NCBI GenBank assembly: GCA_963791625.1
Contig: CAWBTA010000006.1
Coordinates: 930,001-994,000 of the forward strand
Length of the DNA: 64,000 nt
Direction of reading: 5' to 3'
From: JANMCE01 sp963791625
GTDB taxonomy: Bacteria > Actinomycetota > Acidimicrobiia > Acidimicrobiales > Ilumatobacteraceae
The position numbers and the translations under genes are program-made. Under the pieces are notes generated by a model. That model saw only the letters and a list, made by a program, of their open reading frames with translations, did no database searches and had not been told where the DNA came from. Positions 9,015 to 19,600 of the stretch are shown here, piece by piece. Positions within the stretch are counted from its first letter, which is position 1. Every line of letters begins with the position of its first letter.

Positions 9015-12000
9015 GTCGCCCGTCAGCGCAAGTACGGCGGTGAGGGCAACGGCAAGCCAGCCCAGTTGATGCGCGGGGCCGAACACGCCCGGCCATTCGA
9101 GGTCGGTGGGCAGGTGGTACCGCGCCGTCTTGGCGTAGGCGTAAACCGCGATGAAACCGATGAGCGCGGGCGGCAGCCACACGAGAAATCGTCGGCTTCG
9201 TGGCAGCCGTGCGGCCACGACGCCAAGCACCAGAGTCGCGACGCCGACGGGCACTCCGCCGAAAGCTGCGAACACGAGAGCTCCGACGGCGGGCCAGACC
9301 GGAGAGGATCGGCTGTACCGCTGATCGAGCGCGACTCTGTTGTCGTTGGTTGCTGTGTCACGACATCCAACGACAACAGAGTCGCGTCGAGACGGCCTCC
9401 AGCCGAGGAAGAGCACGACGACGAGAGCAAGCGCCGAGAGGAGCAAGGCGAGCCAAACGATTCGCTGCGGGGTCCAGGTCGAGCGAAACGTGCAGTGGTT
9501 TGCCACTCCCGTCGGGCGTGATGAGCCAGCCATTGGCGAACCCGTTCACTATGGTGAGCGGCCCGGCAGAACCGCCCTGCACCGCTGGTTGCCACCCCGA
9601 GTTGTGGCTCTGGCTGAGGATCAGCCAGAAGGGCTTCGCGGTCGCCGCGAACGAAAGGTCGTAGGAGACCGGACCGTGCCCGTTGACGGTGACGGTCGGA
9701 GCGGCCTCGGTGGGAACATCAGCCGGGAGGGATGAGCGGAGCACGAGGCGGTCGACATCGATGCCGGCGTCGCGTCCGATCGCCGTACGGATCAAGTGCT
9801 CACCTGCCCCCAGTGTCAGCGGAGCGCAGGCAGCGAGTGAGAGCGGACGCCGTTGCAGTCCGTCGCTGGTCGAGCCGGTCAGTCGCACTGCCAAGGGCGA
9901 TCCGTCGACGGTAACGAGATCCGTGCGACAGTCGTCGGAGAACTGGTCGGGGACATGCAGCGGCTGCAATCCCGGCAAGCCGATCTCGGCAATACCGATG
10001 GGCAGGGCGACAGGCAGTTCACTGAGGTAGTCGATCGATGAGACCACCTGAGCTTCCGCTAACGAAATGCCGAACCGGGTACCGGTGACCGGCGACGGCA
10101 GCGGCACCGTGACCCTGCTGACAGCCTGCAACGTGCTCGCTGCCGCGGGCCACGCTGGCAGCGACAATGCCTGCACCGGACCACCATCCACCGAGAGCTC
10201 GATCAGGGTCGGGAGTGAGTGCCGACCGTCATGTACGACGCTGAGGTTGAGATGATCGGCGGTGACGGGGGATGGGTTGGTCACGGTGATCGTCTGTTGC
10301 AGCTTGTCGATTGGCGTCGTCCATGCCGTCGTCAAGTTGCCATCAATTGCGCTGGCAGCCCGTACGAGTGGTGCTCCTACAATCGATGCTGTCGCCACCG
10401 CACGGGCGCCAGTAGCACCCGTTACCTTCTGCTCCACCTCATCGGTGGCAAGGCCCGACACGCGAGCTTCGCCAGTGAGTGTGAACGACCGTTGCGAGGG
10501 CAGGGTGAATGCTCGGGCGAGGGACAACTCGGGGTCACTGCGGTTCGGCTCGACCTGGTTGGCTCGCTGCCGGGTGAAGACCACATCGAGGGGATGACCG
10601 TCGGATCGAGCGAGCAGATCGACCGGCGGGCGAATCACCTCGTCCACCTTGACGCCGGGGATACCGACCTCGGCGAAACCAACCGCGACCAGCCCACGGT
10701 ATCCGGGCAGCTTGGTGAAGTTGGTGGCGACGAGCGTGATCGTGAGAGTCGTAAACGTGCGGCTCGGGAAGCTCACCACCTGGCCGGGTGGTTGCCGTGA
10801 TGCGTCGCTCAGATCAACCAGCAAGGGGTCCTTGCCGTCGAACCGCAGCTCCACCTGCGTGAGCCATCGGTTCTGCGCCCCCCACGTTGGTTGTTGCAGG
10901 GTGATGTGGTCGGTGGTGGTACCCGCAGTAAGTTGCACCTCGAGCTTCTCGCCGGTCACGTCGGCGAAGGCACCCACCCGCCATGCCGTCAGTTGGTCAC
11001 CGTCGAAGGCATTGGCGGCTCGATCCTCGGGCGTATAGGTGATGGGGTTGCCGTACCCGGTGGCCTGGGCCCGAACCACGCCGCGCTGCTGCACGACGGT
11101 GGAGAAGTCATCGGACACGCCGGGAAAGAGGTCGAGTCGATTGTCGTTGGCATCGCGGTGCATCGCGGCTTCGCCGACCTGTTCGGTGTGGCCGAGATTC
11201 TCCCGCACGCTGCCCCAACTGCGCGCCTGGCGACGGTTCTGATCGGTGACAATCAGCCGGGCGTTGGCCATGGCCGCGTCGAACGACGCCGGACGGGCGG
11301 ATAGATCACCCGCATACAGCACCACTGAGGCCGGCATGAGGAGCCCGGCCGCAGCCGCGTCGTAGAGACCTTCGCCGTCGCCATCGACCACGGTGGTTCG
11401 CAGCGGTGCGGTGCGGACGATCGGCTGAGCATCCGGCACGCCGAAGGTGGCGACGGCCGGCGGGTCCGGCAGCGATGGTGATGCGGTCAGCTCCACTTCG
11501 TCCTTAAGCGGAAGTCGGGCGATGGGCACGTTGGGTTGGCTGGAACCAAAGCCGGTGGGCGCATCCATTCCGGCGGTGCTGTACTGATCCCAGAGTTGGC
11601 GGGGCCGGGCGACTCTGTAGCGCTCGAACTGCAGGTCGGAGCGCAACGCGATATCTCCGACGGCCATCAGGCGGGCCAACGGAGCGACAGCCTGTGGTTC
11701 GAATAGACCGTCCTGCTGACGGCGCTCGTACGCATTCAAGAGATCGGCGCTCGCGGCTGAACCGTAGGGGATGAGTTCGCGTGCAACATAGGGTCGGTCC
11801 ATCAGACCAGGCGTGATGGGGTCGATGGTGCCGCCCCAGCGGTAGTCGGCAAAGTCGCTGCCCGGCGTTTCGAGTACGCGTGTCGTGCTTGTTGTGTCGA
11901 GCGCCTTGGCCGCGTCAGTCCAGTAGGTCGGGACCGTCTCATCGCGCAGCAATGATGGCGTGTAGATATGGCCGAGGAGGAACGTCGGCACGTTCGCCAA

Positions 12001-13206
12001 CAGCAGCGCGACGGCAGCCTGCGGAGCACGGGCTCCGAGCCGAGCGAACCGGACGGCAAGAGCTCGCGCGCCAACGCCGAGGAAGAGTGCCAGCGCCAGC
12101 GAGATCAGCGGAACTGCTCGTGGCGTTGACCGCAACGCCATACCTGCAGCTGAGTCGACGAAACCTTTGAAGCCCCGTCCGAACAGGGTCGGGTCGTGGT
12201 AGGGGTGGGCGCCGGCAGACACGACCACGCCGATGACGAGGAGCCCAACGGCAAAGCCGCGCTCGCGCCAGCGCACCATCGCAGCGGCAAGCAGCCCGAG
12301 GGCGACGATGCCGAAGGACGAGAGCAGCAGCCATAACGTCTGTGTGTACGGTCGTCCGGCCGTTACCCAGGGCGCCACTTTGTCGGCGCCGTAGAAGAAC
12401 CAGTAGCCGAGGCCACGCAGCACTTCGGGCACGGTGGAGGCTCGCGAAACCGCCTCGTAGGTCTCGGTGTAACGCAGGATCGGAATGCCGTAGCGGCCCT
12501 GCAGGAGGAGGCCCGCCATCCACCACAGCGACACGGGCACGGTTAGTAGGCCGATACGAACGACTGCTCGGATGAGAATCGACGGCCGCACCGCCCGGGT
12601 GGCGAACGTGTGGATGATCCACCAGGCCGGCGCCAAGCCGACAAGGACCAGCGACGTTGCGTTCACGCCGCCAACGGCTGCGACGGTGAACGCGAACCGG
12701 GCGGGCCATCGCCATCCGCCTTCGCGTACGGAACGGATGGTGCATGACAGCAGCCAGCCCAGTCCGGCCCAGGGCAACAAGATGGCCGAGAGCCGTGCGG
12801 CGTAGTCGAAGATGTAGGGCGACAGCATGTAGGCGACGGCGGCGACGCCGACCCCGCGGCCGGTCCAGCCGAGCGTACGGCAGAGGTACACGATGCCGGC
12901 TCCGGCGGCGAACAACAGGGTGCCGAGCCACAACCGCTGCGCAATCCAGTCGGGCACGCCGAGCCGATCCATCAGCCAGTAGTACGGGCCAATCGGAAAG
13001 AGGTAACCGATGTTTTGATGGGTGACGGTTCCGAACCCAATGTGCTCATCCCACAGGTACGGGGCGCGAGCCAGCAGTTTCGACGGGTCGAGGTACAGAT
13101 AGGTCTTGGTGTCGGCACTCACCTTGCCGGGCGAACTCCACAGCAGTGGCAGATAGGCGAGAGCGGCCAGAGCTGCGAGTAGTCGTTTCGAATGCAACGA
13201 TTTCAT
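8934..13206 (-). CDS. AftD-like alpha-(1->3)-arabinofuranosyltransferase, copy 1 (frameshifted)
   Basis: Giant GT-C glycosyltransferase of the AftD (DUF3367) family, which adds arabinofuranose from decaprenylphosphoryl-arabinose to cell-wall arabinan. Residues 1 to about 430 form many membrane helices and open with the family segment SADTKTYLYLDPSKL, VTHQNIGYLFPIGPYYW and DWIAQRLWLG. The large middle is extracytoplasmic and includes discoidin-like carbohydrate-binding segments such as AANAFDGDQLTAWRVG and SAIDGNLTTAWTT. The frame breaks near 9480; removing one base joins it to the C-terminal helices (WLALLLSALALVVVLFLGW onward). The repaired length is about 1423 residues, the size of mycobacterial AftD. 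Its ATG overlaps the stop of the GT4 gene by 4 bp. Which linkage it makes is not proven. Confidence 0.88.
9331..9385. repeat. Perfect 19-bp inverted repeat inside aftD-like gene 1
   Basis: The left arm gcgactctgttgtcgttgg (9331-9349) is exactly complementary to 9367-9385, with a 17-base loop. It lies within coding sequence for a short polar linker between two C-terminal membrane helices (RDSVVVGCRDTATNDNRVAL). It has no T-run and sits well before the gene end, so it is not an obvious terminator. Confidence 0.9.
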
Positions 13207-14384
13207 GATCGGACCCGGCGGCGAGCGGCGTCATCGGCCAACTCTCGATACGTGGCCAGTGCTGTGGTTTCCCAGGTGAACCTCGTGGCGTGGTCGAGCG
13301 CGCCGCGTGTCAGCCGGGCCAATCGATCACTGTCGCTGAGCACGGCTTCGACCACTTGGCCAAGTGTGGTGAGAGCCGACAGTTCGCCGCTGACGCCCGC
13401 GACCACTGCATCTCGATGGCCACCAATGTCGGTGACGACGGCGGGCGTGCCGCACGCCGCTGCCTCGGTGATGGTCATGCCCCAGCCCTCGGCTTCGGAC
13501 GCCGCAGTAAGCAGCCAGGCGCGCTGATAGAGCGCGATCAGATTCTCGTCGCTGATCCGCCCGAGGAGGTGCACAAAGTCGCCCGCGCCCAATCGCCGGA
13601 TTTCGCTTTCAAGCCGCGGGCGTTCGGCACCCTCACCGACGATGACCAGTTCGAAACCGGGCAAACGCTCGCGAAGGGGTGCCAGTTGCCGGATCAGTTC
13701 GTCGAAGTGTTTCGCCGGCATCAGCCGGCCCACCGCAACGACCAACGGCGTCGTTGACTTTGCCGGGCCCGGTCGGAACTTGGGGTCGATGCCCGGTGGA
13801 ATCACGCCGATGTTGGCAGCCGGCCAACCGAGTTTGTGCACCATCTCGATCTTCGACGATTCCGACAGGGTGATGACCCTCGTGCGTCGGTAGAACGGTG
13901 GCGCAAGACGGCGTTCCAGAAGGTCGCCGAGCGGGGCAAGCGTGGCCGGGAGCGCCATCTTCCACATTGCCCCGTGGATGTGATGCATCCACACGACGCG
14001 GGGACCTCTTGCCCATACGGGTGACAACCACGGGACGCCGTTCCAGATCTCGACTAGCGCGTCTCGTTGGCCGTGGTGGCCGGCCAGTTCGGCTGCGATC
14101 GCCCGGGGAAACACGTCGTACCGACTGCCGCGTCGAACGACGCGATACCCGTCGCGCTCTTCTTCGGGGGGTTGCCCGGGCGCAAAAGAAGTGCGCATCG
14201 TCACCTCAACGCCGGCCGCGGCCCAGATGGCCGAAATGGTCGATGCATGGACCTCCGATCCACCCGCTTCAGCATCGGCCAGGTCCCGCCACGCCAGAAG
14301 ATGGACCCGTCGCAAACCGCTCTGTTTGACCAGCTCGGCCAATTCGGTTTGATGAGAAGGAGACGGCAAGGAGCCTCGATGCAA
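13203..14384 (-). CDS. GT4-family glycosyltransferase
   Basis: A GT-B retaining glycosyltransferase of about 390 residues, cytoplasmic or membrane-associated. The N-terminal acceptor domain contains RDLADAEAGGSEVHAS, typical of GT4. The C-terminal nucleotide-sugar domain has VVAVGRLMPAKHFDELI, FELVIVGEGAERP and the EX7E-type signature EAEGWGMTITEAAACGTPAVV. Its stop overlaps the start of the AftD-like gene, so it is co-transcribed with it and likely works on the same envelope glycan. The start is uncertain: the frame opens with TTG at 14384, and another TTG lies a few codons inside. The gene is divergent from the methyltransferase at 14438. Confidence 0.87.
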   Translation of the reverse strand: MHRGSLPSPSHQTELAELVKQSGLRRVHLLAWRDLADAEAGGSEVHASTISAIWAAAGVEVTMRTSFAPGQPPEEERDGYRVVRRGSRYDVFPRAIAAELAGHHGQRDALVEIWNGVPWLSPVWARGPRVVWMHHIHGAMWKMALPATLAPLGDLLERRLAPPFYRRTRVITLSESSKIEMVHKLGWPAANIGVIPPGIDPKFRPGPAKSTTPLVVAVGRLMPAKHFDELIRQLAPLRERLPGFELVIVGEGAERPRLESEIRRLGAGDFVHLLGRISDENLIALYQRAWLLTAASEAEGWGMTITEAAACGTPAVVTDIGGHRDAVVAGVSGELSALTTLGQVVEAVLSDSDRLARLTRGALDHATRFTWETTALATYRELADDAARRRVRS

Positions 14385-14437
14385 CGCGCGGGATGGTTTC
14401 GTAGACTAGCGAGGTACCCCTCTGTGAAAGTCGATCC

Positions 14438-15226
14438 TTGAAACTTACCGGTGAGCGGCCGATCGAAGGCAAGACCCCTGATTCCCTTTTGGCGTTGCAT
14501 GAGGCCGGCTATCGAGAAGTGATGGCCATCGTCGGTCCGGGACGGCTCCTCGATCTGGGTTGCGGGCTGGGTGACGGCAGTGCACGGTTTCTTGATCCGA
14601 CCCGTTCGGTCGTGGGCCTTGACTACGAGCCGGCGGCGGCTCGGGACGCCAGTCGTAAACACGCCGGTCTTCTCACCGTGTGCTCCGATGGGGCGCGGCT
14701 GGCGCTGCAAACGGCATCGTTCGACTGGGTGTGTTCATCCCATCTCATCGAACACTTCACCGACCCTGAACCGCACGTGGCCGAGATCGCCCGTGTCCTT
14801 GCCGATGCGGGCGCCGCGTGCATCATCACGCCAAACAAGCCGGCCGACTTCGAGAATCCGTATCACCTGTATCTGTTCGAACCGGCCGACCTGCGCGCCA
14901 TGTTGTTGCGACACTTCGAGGACGTCGAGGTGCACGGCCTGGATGGTGACGCAGCCGTGAAAGCAGACTTCGAGCGTCGCCGGCTCTTCGCTCGACGGTT
15001 ACTCGCGTTCGACGTATTCAACCTACGACATCGCCTGCCACGCTCCTGGTACGTTGCGCTCCACGCAGGGGCGCGTCGCGTCGCGTATCCGCTGTTGGCC
15101 ACAGTCAACAAGAAGCGGTCGACGGTGTCAGCGCCGGTGGTGACGGCCGAGAACTTCAGCATCACGGCCAACATTGACACGAGCACCCTTGTGCTGTTCG
15201 CTGTCGCCCGTCGACCGCGCCGCTAG
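14438..15226 (+). CDS. Class I SAM-dependent methyltransferase
   Basis: A 262-residue methyltransferase with the SAM-binding motif I LLDLGCGLGDGSARFL and the post-motif FDWVCSSHLIEHFTDPE seen in the Methyltransf_11 group. The C-terminal 80 residues are basic. The start is probably TTG at 14438 (MKLTGERPIEGKTP), because the GTG at 14424 runs into a stop. It stands between the GT4 gene and the UGM-like flavoenzyme and converges on the latter with a 4-bp overlap. A role in methylating an envelope glycan or its lipid carrier is inferred from position only. Confidence 0.84.
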   Translation: MKLTGERPIEGKTPDSLLALHEAGYREVMAIVGPGRLLDLGCGLGDGSARFLDPTRSVVGLDYEPAAARDASRKHAGLLTVCSDGARLALQTASFDWVCSSHLIEHFTDPEPHVAEIARVLADAGAACIITPNKPADFENPYHLYLFEPADLRAMLLRHFEDVEVHGLDGDAAVKADFERRRLFARRLLAFDVFNLRHRLPRSWYVALHAGARRVAYPLLATVNKKRSTVSAPVVTAENFSITANIDTSTLVLFAVARRPRR

Positions 15227-16680
15227 CCGACTTTGACGGCAGGAGTCTTGGCTTCCTCGTGGTACTCCTGCTCGACGTTGACAGACCAGATGTCGTGGCC
15301 GGCATTGTCAAGGATGTTCTCCACCACCAGCATGGCGGTGAGCATGGAGTGATCCTGGTTGTTGTACTTGTGCATGCCGTTGCGTCCGACCGGATGCACG
15401 TTAGGCGTGTTGGCGGCAAGCCAGCCGCGAATGATGTCGACATTGTCGGCGTAGGTCGAGTCGTACACCGGGTAGGCCTTCTGCATGCGCACCACGTAAC
15501 CCTCCGAGACGGTACCGGCCGGCACCAAGCCGAGGGTGGCCAGTTCGAGTTGGCCGAGTTCGATCAGCTTCTCGTCGCTCATGGTCCACAGGTCGTCGCC
15601 TTCATTCACGAAGTACTCGAGTCCGAGACAGCTGAAACCGGGCTTCACCATGAACGGGGACCACGACGCGAAGTTCTGGATGCGACCGAGGCGCACGTTG
15701 GGCTCATGGATGTAGATCCAGTTGTCGGCGAAAGCGAGCTGTTCGGGAATCACCAGGGCGACCGTCAGAAAGTCACGGAAACGAAGCGCAGCTGCGGCGT
15801 TCAACACCTCGGCAGGCGGAGCGGGACGCATCGAGCGGACCAACGCACCAATCGGCATACTCGACACAACAGCGCGGGTAGGCCATTGGCTCAGCGAGCC
15901 ATCGTCACCCTCGGTCGTGACGGCATGCGCCCGGCCGCTTGCGTGCTCGATACTCACGACCCGTTGTTGATGGTGAAGCGATGCTCCGCGGGACAGCACC
16001 GTGTCGCGGCAGGTTTCCCACATCATGCCTGGACCGAGGCGCGGGTACTGGAACTCTTCGATGAGCGAGGTGATGTCGGTCTGATTTCGTTTCGGTTGCA
16101 ACGAATTCACGATGGCTTTGCCAAGCGACAGGTTCTTGATGCGCTGTGCAGCCCAATCGGCCTGGATGGTGTCGGCCGGGATGCCCCACACTTTTTCGGT
16201 ATAGGTCTTGAAAAACTTTCTGTACAGCCGCCAGCCGAAGCGTGACGCCGTCCAGCCCTCGAAATTCGTTTGGTCTTTGGGAGGACGAACGCGTACCCAG
16301 CCGTAAGAGATAACACATCGGAGGGCCTCGATCACGCCTAGGTTGCCGAGCGCGTTCATGGCCCGAAGGGGATAGTCGTAGAACTTGCCGCCGTAGAAAA
16401 TGCGCGACATGCGAGGCCGGAGCAGGAAGTCGGATTCGGGCAGGATCTCATGCCAGAGCGCTTCCACCGCCGGTACTTTGGTGAAGAACCGGTGACCGCC
16501 GATATCGAAGCGCCAACCGTTTCGTTCGACGGTTCGGCTGATGCCGCCGACCACATCGTCGGCCTCGAGAACGACCGGCTTCTGGCCGCGTTTGGTCAGC
16601 TGATAGGCGGCCGTCAGCCCGGCGGGGCCGGCACCGATGATGACGACTGGATCTTCTGGGTCCTGGGGGGAGGGGTCCAC
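15223..16680 (-). CDS. FAD-dependent amine-oxidoreductase-type protein, UDP-galactopyranose-mutase-like
   Basis: A 485-residue flavoprotein with a Rossmann N-terminus PVVIIGAGPAGLTAAYQL followed by VLEADDVVGGISRT and GWRFDIGGHRFFTK. Then comes SRIFYGGKFYDYPL, a segment typical of the group related to UDP-galactopyranose mutase and protoporphyrinogen oxidase. The C-terminal FAD motif is around NVHPVGRNGMHKYNNQDHS. It follows the second AftD-like gene by 12 bp on the same strand and is the last gene of that run. A role in supplying a furanose sugar donor is inferred from context. A carotenoid- or porphyrin-type oxidase is the alternative, but less likely here. The start is a GTG at 16680. Confidence 0.78.
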   Translation of the reverse strand: MDPSPQDPEDPVVIIGAGPAGLTAAYQLTKRGQKPVVLEADDVVGGISRTVERNGWRFDIGGHRFFTKVPAVEALWHEILPESDFLLRPRMSRIFYGGKFYDYPLRAMNALGNLGVIEALRCVISYGWVRVRPPKDQTNFEGWTASRFGWRLYRKFFKTYTEKVWGIPADTIQADWAAQRIKNLSLGKAIVNSLQPKRNQTDITSLIEEFQYPRLGPGMMWETCRDTVLSRGASLHHQQRVVSIEHASGRAHAVTTEGDDGSLSQWPTRAVVSSMPIGALVRSMRPAPPAEVLNAAAALRFRDFLTVALVIPEQLAFADNWIYIHEPNVRLGRIQNFASWSPFMVKPGFSCLGLEYFVNEGDDLWTMSDEKLIELGQLELATLGLVPAGTVSEGYVVRMQKAYPVYDSTYADNVDIIRGWLAANTPNVHPVGRNGMHKYNNQDHSMLTAMLVVENILDNAGHDIWSVNVEQEYHEEAKTPAVKVG

Positions 16681-16692
16681 GAAGGCCTCACT

Positions 16693-19600
16693 CTAGTCGG
16701 GTGACCTCGGTTTTGGAGGCGCGGAGGTCGCATCGACCACGAGAAAAAGTACCGCCAATAGGGCCAATTGGTGCACGGACGCGAACGATTGTGGCCACCC
16801 AAAACCTGGTCGATATCGGTGGCGAAACTGCTGCCCGGCCACGAAAACCCCGGTAATGCCCACACAGACGACGGCCGCCACCAGCCCAAGCCGACGTAGC
16901 ACCCGCACGGTGCGAGAGATGATTGCAATTGCACCAATGACCAGCGCCGCCCATGGCGCAACGACGGCTGCCGCGCACACCGCGAGCGTCAGAACGCCGG
17001 CGAATGCTCCGGCGCGACTCGGGGTCTTGAGCCGATGTGCCGAAGGAACGACATCGACGCGTCGGCGCCCCAGCACCGCAAGCAGCACGCATGCCACGGC
17101 GCCGAGGGCGCTGACCAACAGTCCCGCGTTGACGAAGCGCTGCGGCCGCCAGCTGATCTTTACGGTCGCTGGCGTGGTGGACACCTCGATTGGCCAGGCC
17201 ATCGATCCACCGTCCACCTTGACCGGCGTGCCGAGGTCGTGGCCGTTGAGAGACGCTCGCCAGCCCGATGCCCATCCTTGGCCGAAGACGAGCAGGAACG
17301 GATCGGTTGCTTTGTCGATCTGCACCACTGTCTCGGTGGACGAGCGAGTGGTTGGACGGACGGCGGGGGTCGGTGTGGGCACAGAAGCGACCGCTGTGTC
17401 GTGACGGAGTACGAGACGATCAAGGTCGATGCCGGTGGCCGTCCCGGGCGTTGAGGCTATGTGATGCTCGCCGGCCGAAATCATGATCGGCCCAGCAGTG
17501 CACGGGCTGATCACTCCATCAGCGGCAACCTGGATCGGCAAAGATCTGCGGTCGATCGTCAGGAGATCGTCCCGGCACGTGGTCGGTAACAGGCTGGTTG
17601 ACACGGGTGCAGACCAACCGGGAACAACGATGTCGGTGATCGCCACCGGTAGGACAACGGGTTCGTTGAAATGCGGATCGACGGCAAAGCGGGGGCTGGC
17701 GCTGCGCAACGTGACTCGCAGTCGGCGGCCGGTCATCGACTCGAACGACACCCGGCCGGATGCATCGACGGGGGCCGAGCGAGTTGTGTCATCGAGGGTC
17801 ACCTCGATGCGGTCGACGCGGCTGAAACGGTCGCCGCCGGGTTGGCTGATGTCGAGATGGTCAATGGTGCGAGTGGTTCCGAGGTCGGCGTCGAGCCACC
17901 CGCCGTCGGCTTGGCCCATGGGAGCCACCCAGCGAGTGGAGGAGTCGCCGTCAAAGGCCGAGCTCACGCGGCTCTGTTCGCTTCCTTCCAAATGTCCGCT
18001 ACTCGACAGAGACGCCGATCGCAGCGCATCGGGCGAACGATCGGCAGCGTGCGCGTTCCCCGAGAGCGTGAAGGCAATATCAGCCGGGAGCTGCAGGGCA
18101 CGCACCAGTCGCGGTTCAGGGTCGCGTCGATAAGTGCTGGCCGGGTCGGAGCGCTCTCGGGAAAGTACGACGGCGAGCGGTCGATCAGCCAGTCCGCTGC
18201 CGACAGCACGGCTGATATCGATGGGCGGCCGGACGACCTCGGTGATTGGCGGTCCGTCGCTACCGACATCGATGCCAACTGCGTTCTGGCCCACGAACGA
18301 GCCGGCGCCCGTGGTGGCGGTGATTTCGAGCGTGAGCGTTGAGATCATGCCTACCGGCAGTCCGAGCGGTTGGCCGGCGGCGCTCTGCGACCGCGGCTCG
18401 AGCGTGAGGCTTGAGCTGCCGTTGATAGTCGAGACCGTGAGCTGCGTAATCGTGCGGTCTCCCGGAGGCTGGCGCACGACGAAGCTCTCGGCGGGCCGAG
18501 GGGTGTCGAACGTCGCCTCGATGCGTTGTCCGACAGCATCGGCGCGATCCGCGACGCGCCAGAACGTGCTGGCGTCACCATCGAAGGCCATCACCGCACG
18601 GTCCTCGGGCCGGTAGGCGTTGGGCTCGCCGTACGCCGTCGCATGAACGGTGCCACCCTGCTGCAACGCGAGTGTCTGGCTGTCGGTGTTCGCGGCAGGA
18701 AACAAGGGCAGGCGAACATCGGCGGCGTCTACCGACAAGACGCCCGGTGACTGGTCTTCGGTCATACCGACGGTGTTCTGAGAGCCGCGCCACTGCTGAG
18801 CTCGTTTGCGGTTCGAATCGGTTATCACGATCAGCCCGGAGTCGGCGGCCCACTCGCGTCTCTGCTGGTCGCTGACGGCGTCTGCCGAGTAGCGCACGAG
18901 TGCTCCCGATGGCAGAAGGTGAGCGGCGTCCACCACGCCGTCGCCGCTCCCGGCGATCAAAACCGAGCCTTCGGTGGCCTCGGCGCGCACGATCGGAGTC
19001 GGCGAAGCAACCGGGAAAACGGTGACGGCCGGTAGCGGGTGGGGAAAGGCCACATCGGCGAGTGCGACCGCGTCGAGAAGGGCGGCTGGTCCTGCATTGG
19101 GCACCGGGGGGCCGTACGAGGTTGGCGCTTCGAGGCCCGGCGTTTGCGTCGGGACGAGTTGGGCGACACGATCGGGGCGGGGCGTCTGGTACTTCTCGAA
19201 CCGCTCATCACCTCGCACGACGACGTCACCCACGCCGAGTAGGCGGGCGACGGGAGCGATCGAGTCCGGCCGAAGTGTGCCGTCTTGCTGACGGTTGTCG
19301 AGAGCCAGCAGCAAGTCCATCATCTGTGGACTCCCGAGTGGCAGCAGATCACGAGTGATCGTCGGTCGCGTCATGAGTCCTGGTAACAACTGGTCGGTGG
19401 TCGTGCCCCAACGAAAGGCCGAGAACTCTTGGCCGGGCAGTTCGAGCACCCGGGTATCCGAACCACGCTGCTGCAGCGCCGTCGCAGCCTCTGACCACGC
19501 GGTTGGAATCTGCTCGGGTCGGCGGAGTTGGCGGTCGACGAGCGAGCCGTTCCAGATGGCCGGAAGCTGCAGCATCGTGAGCACGACGCTGGTCAATGAG

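Noticed and set aside
15259..16245. A 328-codon plus-strand frame opposite the UGM-like flavoenzyme
   Set aside because: It is rich in His, Val and Gly without hydrophobic or domain structure; the minus-strand frame carries real FAD motifs.
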